A DNA stretch of 64,000 nucleotides from Trametopsis cervina (GCA_022385755.1 MU278355.1:314974-378973), one strand, 5' to 3'. Positions 30,843 to 42,794 are shown, counted from the stretch's first letter. Notes: a model not told the origin generated them from the letters alone. Numbers and translations are program-made.

Positions 30843-31718
30843 AGTGAATTGTAGGTCTGGGATGATATACTCACATTGTCTAAAGGTATAGAGGACCTTG
30901 AAGTCTTGGTACTTGTCGTGGGTTGAGGAAGGCGGGAGAGGTTGTGCTAGCGATAAGCGCTTGGCCTTCCTCGTTTATAGGTGCCTCGCTCACCAATTCG
31001 CTCTCCTTGCAAGAAATTAACGCTCTACCGCACAGAGCAATGTTCGATAGTGCCCGTCACTGCCCTGAAGCCCCGTGGCAACATGTCAATGCATTGTTTT
31101 AAAGGATAAATATCCCTTGAGCTACGCAGTGGGACGCTGCGTGTCGAACTCGAGTATAGAACTCAGACACGCGCGACAGTCGGACACGACCGCTCAGGGC
31201 CTGGCAGTTTACAACGCTCGCCAGACGTCGCAGGGCTTTTTACCCTCGCGACGATGAATATCGGCTAGGCATAGGAAGCGCAAGTCGAGAATAGTCCGCT
31301 GTAACCTATCTTCCATGTAACAAAGGCTTTGGTGGAATGCTAGCAATTGTGAGTCTTTGTCTTCAACTCAAGATAGCCGTGAAGTGGATTGGGCTACAGT
31401 AACATATATTCCGTCATGCCACGCAATTATTGGACTTCGGGGTCGACGACAATCACCCTATGGTATCACTGGATGAGGAGAGTTGCTGCCCGTGCAGGGC
31501 GTAAAAGCAGGATTGTATGAGGTTGGGATAAGGTACGGATACAATACAGTTCAATCAAACAGGCTATCCAATGAGCTGGTTATCCAGCATATCCTATTAT
31601 CTACCCTTCGGAAGTTATGACGCGAAAACCGTCAATATCGAGGAACCTTCTGTGTAATAAGAAGGCCCATGATTAGACAGGAGGACTAAACCCTAGCGCC
31701 ACGGTACTTGGGCCTATC
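30843..31718. other. Intergenic region
   Basis: No coding frame, RNA gene or repeat recognised on either strand. Confidence 0.4.
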
Positions 31719-32672
31719 TTATGGCCAGTACACATTCGTATGCGTCACTCCGGCCGAAGCCTGGTAGGCGTCCCGAAGGACTTCTTGGAAATCTGGCATG
31801 CCGCGGTGCGCCCTCTCCCAGATGTTGTGCGTGTGTTGCGGTACACGACGCCTGTCTTCGGCAGCGTGATTGGCAACATGGACGTATGTGTTTCCATTCG
31901 GCCGCCCGATGATCCACTTAGGATCTGTGCGATAGTCCGATACAATTGGATCGTCGTCGCTCCGGAACGTCATTATGGTGGGCCGTGGCTCTGCGTTCTT
32001 TTCAATAACGTATATGCACCCATCGAGAGGCCTAATCGGCTGAGGCGCGTGGATCTGACGAGGCTGGCGATATTGCAGGAGGCGAGGCTGGTCGGCAGGT
32101 TCGGCGGGGACATCTGGGACGCCAGTTTACACAGGTTTCTCGCGGACAGGCAAGACGGTAGACTCACCAGCGCAACTCTGGGGCAGTTCATTCGAACTCG
32201 TCTCAACTTGCGTAGGGGTGGTGTCAAGAGGTGCTTGCTTGAAGTCTTGAGGCGTCTGGTGGGTATCTTGTTTGACGTCTTGAGTCTGGTGGGTATATTG
32301 AATGATGTCTTGAGGACCCTCTACTGGCTGTGTGTCACTTTCACCGCGTTCGATGTCCACGTACACATCCGGGATGGTGGGCGGAACCTTATGTTTGACT
32401 ACTGAAGCGCTAATGAGACCAAACTTATACAAGTTTCAGCCTCGACTTCAGCAGCTACTATCGGAATCGCTCACCACTTCCTTGACTTTGGTGCGGAAAA
32501 CCTCCATCGGGCGAGGACCACGCCTCCCTCCAAGAATGATGGCGTGTGCTGCTTTGATCATGGTAATGGCTATAGCAGGGTGGTATGAGCGGGGATCGGA
32601 TGTCCCGGGGATGGTATCAGAAGGCGAGTGCGAGCGAGTACCGAGGACCCACTTGACAATAGCCAGGACCAT
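31719..32672 (-). CDS. Unrecognised 282-aa protein
   Basis: Family unknown. Exons (5' to 3') 32475-32672, 32168-32423 and 32113-31719 (i.e. 31719-32113) join with agreeing phases and good donors (GTGAGC, GTGAGT). The N-terminal 65 residues contain a moderately hydrophobic stretch (AIAITMIKAAHAIILGG). The second exon holds a short degenerate repeat (DIIQYTHQTQ / DVKQDTHQT / QDFKQAP). The C-terminal exon is the best-conserved-looking part: IRPLDGCIYVIEKN, DPKWIIGRPNGNTYVHV and NIWERAHRGMPDF. A long plus-strand frame overlaps it, but the minus-strand model explains all three segments with introns and typical amino-acid use, so I prefer it. No membrane anchor or secretion signal is clear. Confidence 0.55.
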
Positions 32673-33423
32673 TTATACAAAAGATCTCTATCTATGTGGC
32701 CCGGCCGTGACGACGCCTCGCAGTGGCCCTGGCCGCCATCAGTACTTGCACGCCCCGCCATGTAAACCAAGCAGGAGCGCCCGTGAAGAAGGCCATGGCC
32801 GCCCCCGTGTTGCGAGATCATCCAGATCCACCACAGCAACCTGTTGGCCAATTGATCAATTGGTATTTTGTCCGGTGTGGTACAAGAATAGGGCCTCAGA
32901 CAGCAAAGTGCTACGGCCTATGAATGCAAGACAGCAGATGCTGGAACCTGGCCCGCTTCATATTGGGCGTCAACGGACGTGAATAGCTACTCCGTACTAC
33001 TGAGCATCGACTTTCACGGGCTTGCTGTCGCTGCGACACAAAGAGGACAATCGATTATTTCTCCCTCTATGAACCTGGTATGACTATTGTCCATACCAAT
33101 CTACAACTACATTTTTAATATATTGCCCTCTCCTGTGAGGCGAAGAGTAGCACCGAAAGAAAACAAAAATACAACGAATATCCTCCGACCTGAGATATAG
33201 GAGTCACCGAGTGCACTCGTTCTGATTGTGGGAACGACTGACCTTCCTGTGGGTATCATACGGTCCTCTCTTGTTCTGAGCTCAATAATCCCCCTCTCGA
33301 GGGCGGAAAAAGTCCTTAACACAATGGCCAGCCGGTCTACTGACGAACTTCGGCCAGTACAGTAGCGTAGTGGGGTCTACGGACCCTAATTGAATGGACT
33401 CCCAGTAGCTGTCGGAAAATCAG
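32673..33423. other. Intergenic region
   Basis: No gene recognised; promoter of the preceding minus-strand gene and 3' flank of the next. Confidence 0.4.
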
Positions 33424-34469
33424 TCAATTATCGCAGGGTGGATCGCGAAAGAAGGCGTACACAAGGTTGAACCAGTCCCGGAAACGATCACCTAGTTCGG
33501 TGAGTATACGCGACGCTGAAGTCTCCGTAGTAGGAATGAGACGCTCGACGTTGGTCGTAGCGTCCAGGAAGCAGGAGAGGAGGCTGTTCATGTATGGTTT
33601 GTTCAAACTGCGAGGAAAAAGTTCATTACATGAACAACATCTGAGTAATACGAATATTGACGTACCTCTTCTGCCAGGACGAAATAAAGTCCCATACTGT
33701 CACGCCCCACTCGTTTTCCATGTCCGGAATAATGTCCCACGTATCTGCGTGGTACCTCATCCTATACACGGACGGAAAGACCAGCATCGTGCGGCAGACA
33801 ACCGGATGGTTCCATAAGCGTTCTTCAGGTCTGACCGTCCACTGCCTTGGCCCGGGCTTTCGCAGATATGCATCGCGTTCGGCTGGTAAGGTTGAGCTGC
33901 GTCGAGTGTGGTCTATGCCCGTGGTATCGTATCCGATGTGCTGAATGATTGAAGTCTGTGCCCAACCACCCGACGGTGCAGCATCGTTCTTCATTTTGGT
34001 CGCTTTGTCGCACGAGTCATGTGGTACAAACGCCTCGAAATGGTGGCGGTAGCCTGGAAATGCAGCGAGCATCTCTCTCATTACTCGGGCTGAAATAATC
34101 TTTAGCCGAGGGACGAGGATATAATGCTGGAGCTCGGTCCCACTCACCATTCTCCCGCAGCTGGGCGCCCCCGCAGTGGGGGTGGCTGCAAAACCCGTCT
34201 CGGTCAATGGTGTCGAAGGCGATCTGCTTCCAGGAGACCGTGTTTGGGTCCTCTTCAGGCAGAAGACTTAATCCCGACAGGCGACAGAGCCGTTTCCATA
34301 GCTTTTCCTCCTCGATCGTGTCGTCTTTGTGGTATATCGCGCTCGCCACAGCAGGACACGACTGATAATAAACAACGTGACCTCTTAAGTCGTCGTCGGA
34401 TATATCCTCCCTAATATACTCTAAGAGTTCCGTAGGGAGAGTGTCCAGAAGGCAGTGCGGGCGGGGCAT
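33424..34469 (-). CDS. F-box-like protein
   Basis: Probable substrate receptor of an SCF ubiquitin ligase. Exons (5' to 3') 34148-34469, 33666-34089 and 33424-33607 join in phase to about 309 aa. The N-terminus LLDTLPTELLEYIREDISDDDL matches the L-P-x-E-L/I-L-x-x-I pattern of F-box helices, followed by LWKRLCRLSGL (the W-K-x-L part). A segment SHPHCGGAQLRENGEW follows. The C-terminal half (MREMLAAFPGYRHHFEAF, NEWGVTVWDFISSWQ, GDRFRDWFNLVYAFFRD) has no repeat type I can name. The first intron choice (58 nt, GTGAGT to TTTCAG) is the only one of normal length that keeps phase. Confidence 0.65.
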
Positions 34470-34743
34470 TTTGACTTTGGCCTGTGGGGTACCAGAGACA
34501 GGACGTCTTTAAGAACTTGAACAGCTTCGGGGTGTGTGGGGAACGACGGATGTTACAAAGCATACTCGGCGTAGCAGCCTGGATGGGCTGTCATGTCAGC
34601 CTCCAAGGCATTGGCATGCTACTGAGACCAGCCGCGGCCAGAATCCGAAGTTGACCAACAGCTTCTCTTCACCCAAACCTAAACAAGCATTCAATGTCAG
34701 CCCACAGCAGCCAACCACGTAACCACGAACCCACGAGATTGAA

Positions 34744-35756
34744 TCAGTGTGTGAGTGGATACATTTTTGGCGGAAAACAAGTGGCGTCGGCTATGTCGAC
34801 GGGCACCCGCAGCTGGTACAAGTCCCGTACTCGTTTTTGTAGCTTATCTTCCATGAATGCATCCCGTTTCCCTCGAAGCCGAATGTGCTCTATCCAAGAG
34901 ACGAGAAGGTGTGATCGTTGAATGAGGAATGCAACGGTTAGAGGGTTCTGTCGCCCGAGCCTAGGTATCAGGAAGGTCGCATACCGTGTCGCTTGAGGAA
35001 ATGCTCCATCTACGCGTTTAAAAGCAGTCACTGCAGCGCGTATTGTGTCATCAGCAGTCTCGAGGGATTCTGGGGCAGGTGGAGCAAAAGTAAAGATCAG
35101 GCATACTGTCCATTTATTGGCGCAGAACTGGTTAGAAGCTCGCTCACTTTAGTGAGGGCTTTGCGGAAGGAGGGAATTTACGAACACAACGTTGACTTAC
35201 ATAAGCGGCACCGCCACAAAGTTGAATATCCCGGAACGGGCATGCGATGATCAACCACAACACAGATCCTTGTCGATGTCCAAGTCTGAGCTATTGCCAG
35301 CGTATGCCTGTCAGAGTGCAACCAGGAACATCATCTATTACATGAACTCACCTTCTGGCCGTCCTGGTGTCCCGAGGCGATGGTTCCTGTCACATAAATC
35401 GTCTTGGATATCACATGGACCATTCGAGGCTGGTGTACCTACCAATTGTAAGCCAGAAACCCGTCGTTGAAGGAGTGATAGAACCCGCCAAGCGACCGAT
35501 ATTATACAGGCCTTGGAGCATAGTCCTTGAAGCCATTCACCGCAGAATGAGTAACAACATGATCACCATGCATGTAGAGATCGTACCTTATGGGGCTCAA
35601 GCTATCACACGGAGTGCAGTTCTTCACTACAAATGCGGCCAGAAGCTATAGGAACTCCGACCGACCGTATTCTCGCTGTTGGATTGTGAGCAAGAGCACG
35701 CTAACCCTCGTCTTGTCTGCTACTGACGACGATAGCACGCAAGGTCGTTGCATCAT
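34744..35756 (-). CDS. Unrecognised 249-aa protein
   Basis: Family unknown. Five phase-0 exons (5' to 3'): 35706-35756, 35508-35645, 35352-35438, 35201-35290 and 34744-35127. All boundaries are GT-AG with introns of about 60-75 nt. The product starts MMQRPCVLSSSV and includes LLAAFVVKNCTPCDSLSPIRYDLYM in exon 2 (broken here: CDSLSPIR, YDLYMHGDHVV), CPFRDIQLCGGAAYFCANKW, ESLETADDTIRAAVTAFKR and a basic C-terminal helix region (HIRLRGKRDAFMEDKLQKRVRD). Because five exons join without any phase conflict, I consider it real. The 5' end is less certain: further protein-like minus-strand sequence continues to about 35990, so the true N-terminus may be longer. It is a neighbour of the F-box-like gene on the same strand. 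Confidence 0.55.
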
Positions 35757-36275
35757 GCTGTTCAACTGCTTGCAACAACGCTCTTGTGATATCTGACACG
35801 TCCACTATCAGGCCCTGTGCGTGTATCACCCTGCACACATGTCACCATCTATGACAAGATGATGACAAACCGCAACCCTATCATACCCGCAAACTCATAA
35901 ATATAGTTCTTGCGCTGCCTTAGTAAGCGTACGAATGTGTTCTTCAGCACAGGTACTGCGTTGAACGCCAAACACTTCTCTGTCATTTGAGTTGGTTACT
36001 AGTTGGGGCGGATTCTCAAACCGATCAATCCTTACTCAGCCAGTGTCAGATAACTCGTGAAGAATAGCGAACATGACGAGGTCATAGTCTCCAGTCAACA
36101 TACGCCTTACAGCTCTGTATCAACTCTCTCATCGCGCTGAGTGAGACAGCGATGACGAATCTTCCTATGATGGGTTCTTTAAAAGGCCGAGTGACTGTTG
36201 TAGAATCGGCACTCACATTCCCACCACCATCTCTAGATTCACCACTATCTAACTATTATCCTCACTCGATCGGCG
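35757..36275. other. Intergenic region with possible upstream exons
   Basis: Minus-strand stretches at about 35705-35830 (DVSDITRALLQAVEQHD) and 35890-35990 (MTEKCLAFNAVPVLKN) look coding but do not join the gene at 34744-35756 in phase. They may be unannotated 5' exons or a separate small gene. The right half is the promoter of the NmrA-like gene. Confidence 0.35.
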
Positions 36276-37301
36276 ATGTCTGGATACAAGACCTTTGCAG
36301 TTGTGGGCGCGGGCACCTTAGGCGCACCTGTTATCGAGGAGCTCTTGAAGGCCCAAGCGGCGGGGAAAATATCGTCCGTTGGTCTGGTGACCCGTTCGGT
36401 GAGTGCTGACTCTGCCCACCTTCTCCCGCATACCGATTAACCGCCTCCCACCAGAGCACACACCCGCTGTCGGCCAAGGGTGTGAAAATTCTGACGGTTA
36501 ACTACGAGGATCCGTCTTCTCTCCAGACTGCTCTCTCAGGCGTGGATGTTGTACTCTCCACAGTGGGAGCGGAAGCCCTCGCACTTCAATCCAAGCTTGC
36601 ACAGGCGGCAGTTAAGACAGGAGTGAAGCTGTTTGTGCCCTCGGAGTTCGGTAACCCTACCGAGTCGGACATCCCAGGTCCCCTCGGGCTGAAGTACCAA
36701 TTTAGACAAGAGCTGAGGAAGCTGGGCTTGCCGTACACAGCCATCTACACGGGTTTGTTCACCAACTTCATAGTATCCCTCCCGTAAGTTCAGTTTCATG
36801 GAGCGGGGTTCAAGTGTGTGAGCTCACATGCTACCAGGCCCATCGGATGGGACCTGAAGAACGGAAAGATAACAATCTTCGGCCACGGAGAAGCGAAGAA
36901 TACGTGGACAGATATTCCAGACATCGCGCGTTATATCGCACATGTCTTCACCGAAGTTCCCCGCGAGAAGCTGGAGTGGCAGACGCTCCGCATCCAAGGA
37001 GACCTGACGGTAGGTTTCATTCGTCAGTTATGTTAGAGGGTCCTATCGACTTATGCGCTACTGTTAGTCGTTCAATGAGATACACGCGGCATACGAGGCA
37101 CGCACCGGCAAGAAAGTGGAGGTGACGCGGGTATCGCATGAGGACCTGAAGGCGCGTGTGGACAATAACCCCGATGACTTCCTCGGATGGCTTCTACTTC
37201 AGTGGGATGGGGGAGCGGCTAACGTTGGCCAGTCGGGTCCGCTTGCATTGGATCTGTTCCCGGACTGGAACCCAAAGAAAGTTGTCGATGTTATTGCTTG
37301 A
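36276..37301 (+). CDS. NmrA-like / isoflavone-reductase-like NAD(P)-binding protein
   Basis: Atypical short-chain-dehydrogenase-fold protein; members are redox sensors or aromatic-compound reductases, and the substrate here is unknown. Exons 36276-36398, 36455-36783, 36838-37009 and 37068-37301 join in phase to 285 aa. The N-terminal cofactor loop is AVVGAGTLGAPVIEEL (GxGxxG-like). VDVVLSTVG and LFVPSEFGNP are typical of the NmrA/PCBER group. GLKYQFRQELRKLGLPYT carries the Lys that is catalytic in isoflavone reductases, and YTGLFTNF follows as in relatives. The C-terminal FLGWLLLQWDGG and LFPDWNPKKV fit fungal homologs. Confidence 0.88.
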
Positions 37302-37659
37302 ATGGATGTGTAGGATATAGTACGGAGACTCACCAAGAATGTAGTCAAAACACATGTGCAGTATGAAGAAAGGCTATCATTGTAAACCTTTTCTCATCGC
37401 TTGTAGGCCTCATGCGCTTATGGTGGAAGCTTGAGTGGAAGAGGTAATACCCAAGGCGCTGCTGCGAGCACCCGCGGTGATTTGCATTCCTGCGACAGAG
37501 ACACGCCAAGTGGTACGCAGAGCGTTATGTGTCGGATCATCCAACTAACTTCCAGATAATGGTGGTACTGGAGAGAGCAAGACTAGTGTGTGTGTAGTAG
37601 CATTCATCGTGTACAGCTAGAATGCGATCTATGTGCTTACATGCATCACTGCCTTTATA
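37302..37659. other. Intergenic region before tRNA-Thr(CGT)
   Basis: About 360 bp; 3' flank of the NmrA-like gene, nothing else seen. Confidence 0.4.
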
Positions 37660-37731
37660 GCCCGTTTAGCTCAGTGGTAGAGCGCGCCACTCGTAATGGT
37701 GAGGTCGGTTGTTCAATCCAGCCAATGGGCA
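37660..37731 (+). tRNA. tRNA-Thr (anticodon CGT)
   Basis: 72-nt intronless cloverleaf: acceptor GCCCGTT with AATGGGC, D-arm GCTC...GAGC, anticodon stem CGCCA/TGGTG with loop CTCGTAA (anticodon CGT, reads ACG), T-arm GGTTG-TTCAATC-CAGCC, discriminator A. A TTTT run follows at 37737. It differs from the tRNA at 42723 only at the first anticodon base. Confidence 0.93.
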
Positions 37732-37868
37732 GTGACCTTTTGCTGGTGGCGCCAAAGCCTGCCCTTGGGAGTCGGGCGCGTTCGTCATACACGTTACCCG
37801 ATCCACCACTACGTATACGCCTGAACATCAGCGTCCTTCTAGTCTGTCCCTTCATGCACTAACGAGCT

Positions 37869-40800
37869 ATGTTCCTTTTGGCAAGATGTTCGCAAGTGAG
37901 CCTCAAGCAGGGTCTGCCTCTGCGGACGCGACATTTCAGTCTGTGCATTCCGCTCCGAGGCACACCGTCAAGGCTTCAGTACCACGCATCACTTCGAGGG
38001 TTGCACCCTCTGCATCGCGGCCTGTCGTCTACCTCAAAGACTGAAAACGCACCGGATGCAAAGGCAGAACATAGTGGAAAGCCTGTACCAGCTCCGAAGC
38101 GGTCTATACTATCCCGTCTCGTCCCATCGTCGGGCCATGACGCCTCCAAGAGCGCATCGTCCTTTCGCTCAATAATGGCCCTCGCTAAACCGGAGAAGAA
38201 GCCCCTTGGAATAGCTGTCGGACTCTTGTTGATTTCGTCGACAGTCTCTATGAGCATACCACTCACGGTTGGAAAGTTGATAGATTATTTCACGTCGCCC
38301 GTCCCCGTGAGTACTACATTACAGGTCCACATTCGGTCCTAATTATTCATATCTTTGCAAAGCAAATACCATTAGGACTTTCCCTAGGGCAAGCCTCTGC
38401 GATATTATTGACCATGTTCACCGTGGGAGCGTTTGCGAATGCAGGGAGAGCAATGCTTATGCGTACATCAGGTGCGTGTTAATTAAATATTTGCGATATA
38501 TTACATGCTCAGTGTACACAAGGCCAAAGGATCGTAGCTCGGTTGCGTGAGAGGACATACGGTGCCGCCATTCGTCAAGAAGTAGAGTTTGTTGAGCGAG
38601 GGGAGGGTGACGTGATTAGCAGGCTAAGCGTCGACTCAAGCATCGTTGGAGAGAGGTACGATTGATTTGCCTTGCCTCACCCTCTTCGCGTTCATTGTTG
38701 CAACATGCCATTCACCCCACTTGAATGCTCACTCACATTCTCAGCGTAACACAGAACCTGTCTGATGGCCTCCGCTCTATAATTATGGCTTCTGTTGGAC
38801 GTGCGTTTAGCGACTGGGTCATGCCCGAATCATCTATTCTTGTTTACTCATCCTGTTTCAACAGTTGGTGCTATGTTCTACATATCTCCTCAATTGACCG
38901 TGCTCATGTTGGCGGTCGTACCACCGGTTTCGCTTGGCGCTGTAAGTTGCTCCTGTCATCCCGCCGGTCAAAACAAGCATCTGACTCAGACGCGTACGTA
39001 GGTGTTCTATGGTCGTTACCTCAAGCGTTTGTCGAATAAGACACAAGAAGCTCTCGGTGACATGACAAAGGTATGTATACTGATCGTGGCTAGCATGGGT
39101 CCAGTTGCTGATTGGTCGGACGAAGGTTGCACAAGAGTCTCTGTCTGCGCTCCGGACTGTCCAAGCCTACAACGCCCATCCGTACGAACAAGAAAAGTTT
39201 AACCAGAGGGTGCAGACTGTTTTCACTCTCGCAAGAAAGGAAGCTGTTGCCAGTGGGATATTCTTTGGAAGCACCGGATGGAGTGGGAACGTCACACTAT
39301 TGGCTCTGCTTGGCTATGGTTAGACATCTTACTGCTGACAACGTTGTATAAGCACTGATGGCACTCGACATTCTCTAGGAGGGACCTTAGTTAGCTCTGG
39401 TGCCATATCTGTTGGCGATCTCACAAGTCTTCTGATGTACACGGTGTATGTCGGCGGCGGCTTGCAAACGCTCACGTGAGGACGCTGTACCATATTATGC
39501 TCGCTCAAGACTGAGTTTCTTTCGCAGCGGCTTCTTCGTAGGACACTGTCATTGCGTCTTCTGTCTAACATGACTGAACTGATCGTTTTAGTCGTCCATC
39601 ATGCGCGGTATTGGTGCAGGTGTCCGTATTTTCGACCTACTAGATCGCCATCCAGTTATCGACCCCGAAGCTGGAGTAGAAATTGATCCGGCTCGCCGTG
39701 GAGTTATTCGCTTCGAGAACGTCACTTTCCAGTACCCTAGCAGGAAGGAAGTCACAGTTTTGAAAGATCTCAACTTGGAGATCCAGCCCGGAGAGAGCGT
39801 AGCTCTCGTGTGCGTATTCCATGTATAAGTCTACTAAACTAGAAACTCAACTCATCAACTCGTAGTGGCGGAAGTGGCAGCGGAAAGTCATCCGTGAACT
39901 CCCTCCTACTGCGCTACTATGACCCAGTCAAGGGTAAGGTTACATATGACGGACAGGGTGAGTGAACTGCTACATTTACTTACTGCTATTTCTGTCATAT
40001 TGAACCGTTTTCTATTCCAGATATTCGAGAATTCAAGCCGACGTCATGGAGAAGTGTTATTGGCGTTGTTCCTCAGGTGTGTGACCTGCGCTGATCGAGT
40101 GGATGTCCATCTCATAGCGATGGCTCTGTAGGACCCAGTGCTTTTCACAGGAACCATCGCGTCCAATATCGCATACGGAAATTCCAGTGTTAGCCGCGAA
40201 CAGATTGAACATGCTGCTCGTCAAGCGAACTGCGAGTTTATCTGGGGCATGCCGAAGGGTTTCGATACCGAAAGTACGTGGCTTTCAACAATGGGCCAAA
40301 CAGTCTTACTGAATGGTTGTGTCCGAACGCAGTTGGTCGGCTGAGTTTGAGCGGTGGACAGCGACAGCGGTTGGCTATCGCCCGAGCTCTCCTGAAGAAG
40401 CCCGCAATCTTGGCGTTGGATGAAGCGACAAGTGCTTTGGACGCAACTTCAGAGCACAGGGTCAGTTTATCATGCTGTAGCTTCTTTGTAGTTGAATGTT
40501 CATCTGTGATTGCCGTCTGATAGGTAAACGACGCCATTGAGAAGATATTACAATCAAGGCAGACAACTTGTCTCATCGTCGCCCATCGACTTTCAACCAT
40601 TGCGAGAGCAGAGAGGATCATTGTTCTCGAAGGTTTGCTTATGTCCGACAGCCTCTCATTCTCACTTTCACTAAATATCATTCTACAGACGGCCACATCA
40701 CAGAGACTGGTACATACAGGCAGCTGGTAAGCATCTGCCTTCCATGACACACCCTTCACAAATTTAACCTCCAGACGCAGGTGCGACAGGAGGACTCTAG

Positions 40801-40972
40801 GTTCCGCGCCTTGATGGCGGCGCAGTTGAACGCTGCGAACACGGATAGCCCTGTCTTCAAGTCCCCCTCTCCGCCTCGCGACAGCGCGACTGAGTCTTCG
40901 GAGGAAGCTCCAGTATTACCCTCCGAATCAGAAACATCGCAAACACGGAAACCCACCGAAGCAGTGATGTGA
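37869..40972 (+). CDS. MDL1: Mitochondrial ABC transporter, MDL1/ABCB10 type
   Basis: Half-size ABC exporter of the mitochondrial inner membrane (yeast Mdl1 exports peptides; ABCB10 relatives act in haem and oxidative-stress physiology). Seventeen exons join in phase from 37869-38306 to 40775-40972, about 720 aa. An Arg/Ser/Leu-rich presequence (residues 1-55) precedes six predicted membrane helices (about 110-400). The nucleotide-binding domain has Walker [10 protein letters not shown] (about 468-476), Q-loop VVPQDPVLF, signature [10 protein letters not shown] (about 567), Walker [13 protein letters not shown] and H-loop IVAHRLS (His about 627). Walker A is completed by the splice 39809/39866. 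Exon 9 is only 10 nt (39528-39537) and is needed to give T-G-F-F-S-S. The tail after the ATPase is Ser/Pro/Thr-rich. Two tRNA-Thr genes flank this gene and the next one. Confidence 0.94.
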
Positions 40973-41289
40973 AGGACTAACACACATTGACATTTAATAT
41001 CAGGTCTGCTATTGTATCGATACATGTAATTTTCTCGTATAGAACATTAGAGGAGTCCACAATTCACAAGAGTCTCAGGCTGATTATTCCCACTAGGAAC
41101 CTAGAGCGTTCGAATGCGCTTCCTTGGGGATCTTCGGCACGGCATGCAAGCAAACACGTTGTGCACGCGTGTTACGCGATTATCTTCAACGTGCTGATCG
41201 TTGCGCTGACTATATAACTCCACTGTCCTCTTATTATTGCAGCTAGCGGTCTCTCGACCACTAACAAGATCTTGAACCCCACATCGACG
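40973..41289. other. Intergenic region
   Basis: 317 bp between two plus-strand genes; no feature beyond likely 3' UTR and promoter. Confidence 0.4.
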
Positions 41290-42526
41290 ATGATGTCTCA
41301 GGGACAACACTCACCACTTGTCTCTCCTTTGACTCCTTCCAAATACGGAACGGCACCAGCCAGCGTGTTCAGCACGCTCAGTACAAACCCTGAAATTAAC
41401 AATGTAAACGAGACGATAGCTTTGATGAAGGCATCATTGGGTAACCTGGGGGTGGGTACTCTGCTCTCTTCTGTCACATAGGAAGCAACTGATGCTGGAA
41501 ACATATAGCATGTCTTCGATACCATTGGCCAACAGACTACACAGATGATCCAGATCGGTGGTGAATTGGAGACGGCTCAGCATCTGAACAAGTGAGCTGC
41601 TTGGCGCTCTATGCGTGTTGATCTAGTGGTAAATGAATTTAATCCCTAGGGTACGAAGAGAGATGGAAGAGTCAGGCCGCAAGCAGGAGGCTTCAATTGA
41701 AGAAATCAAAGGTAGTACTTTTCTTCTCTGTCCTTCCTCCACCATCCTCATTGCTTTCAGCGTTGTTGGAGAATGCGCTGCAGCACGAGATTATTGAGCA
41801 CCTTCGTGAACTCAGTAGGTCCTCAATTCTTGACTCGCATAATGACCCAGAGTCCTGATGACACCAAACCACGGCGCAGTCGAAGCTGGAGTCATGGAAC
41901 AGATTGACGATATCGTTCAAGAGCAGGTTGCTGCCGAGCTACCTCGATTGATTCCTCAGTCACTTCAAGACGAAGTGGCCAATCATCAAAGGCAGCTGGA
42001 AGATGTGCAAAAGGCTCTTCATAATTCGTAAGACGAGATACGACGAACATAGACGGATATTAAACTAATTTGCCGTACAAAACAGAGAGAGTCGACGCGC
42101 GAACGCACTGCTGCGCACAACGAAGCTCACGGAGCCGCTGCACACAATATACAAACATGATGGCACGATTAGTTCCCTGTTTCCTAAATCTCTTCAAACC
42201 TTGTTTGCGATGGATTGTGAGTAGTTCAGGAGCTCAGTTGCACCCGCTAATCTCATGCTCCCTTTAGCGGAAAGTGCACAGCAACTGCTGGAAGAGTACG
42301 GCATGTCGGACATTTCGGAGTCGAGAGAAAGGAACTTGAATCGCTTCATGCAGTTTTGTGGAGTAACATACCAGCTGGTGAGTTCTATACCTCGCAGATG
42401 TAATAGAGGTCATCATATCTTCCGGATTAGAAAGTACTCAGTGCTAACGCTACGCCTGCAACCGGAAAGCTTACACCAAAGAATTTACCAATGCTGGCCA
42501 AAGCGTCTGGCGGTCCATTCTGGTAA
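41290..42526 (+). CDS. Unrecognised 281-aa coiled-coil protein
   Basis: Family unknown. Eight exons (41290-41451, 41509-41591, 41650-41711, 41761-41814, 41880-42027, 42086-42216, 42268-42377, 42431-42526) join in phase. The N-terminus is Ser/Pro-rich (SPLVSPLTPSKYG). Residues about 40-200 are largely helical with heptad-like Leu/Ile spacing (MIQIGGELETAQHLNKVRREMEE..., LPRLIPQSLQDEVANHQRQL), so a coiled-coil, possibly dimeric, protein is likely. The C-terminal third (SESRERNLNRFMQFCGV) is followed by a short TPATGKLTPKNLP tail. No membrane or targeting signal. The many short exons with consistent phases make it a confident gene despite the unknown role. Confidence 0.7.
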
Positions 42527-42722
42527 ACCGCAAATTCAGTTTGACAGTACGGCTAAATGTAACGCACGCAATGATATGCAGTACATATAGTGGTGACGTG
42601 CTTCATATCACATTATCTAGCAGAGGCAGTGGCTAGTAATCAGCAGAATAAGTCGATAGTTCATCTACATATGCCCCTTACTGCTCAGCCACGATGATAT
42701 AATATAGGGAAAAGCACAGAAC

Positions 42723-42794
42723 GCCCGTTTAGCTCAGTGGTAGAGCGCGCCACTTGTAATGGTGAGGTCGGTTGTTCAATCCAGCCAATGGGCA
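42723..42794 (+). tRNA. tRNA-Thr (anticodon TGT)
   Basis: 72-nt cloverleaf identical to the tRNA at 37660 except that the anticodon loop is CTTGTAA (anticodon TGT, reads ACA and probably ACG by wobble). Upstream GATATAATATAG is AT-rich; a T7 run at about 42815 can serve as Pol III terminator. Confidence 0.93.

Noticed and set aside
31740..32405. 221-codon plus-strand frame opposite the gene at 31719-32672
   Set aside because: The minus strand gives three exons with good GT-AG boundaries, agreeing phases and more protein-like composition.
37660..42794. The two tRNA-Thr sequences as ends of a mobile element
   Set aside because: They are in direct orientation with unrelated flanks and enclose conserved single-copy genes; nothing suggests an integrase or target duplication.
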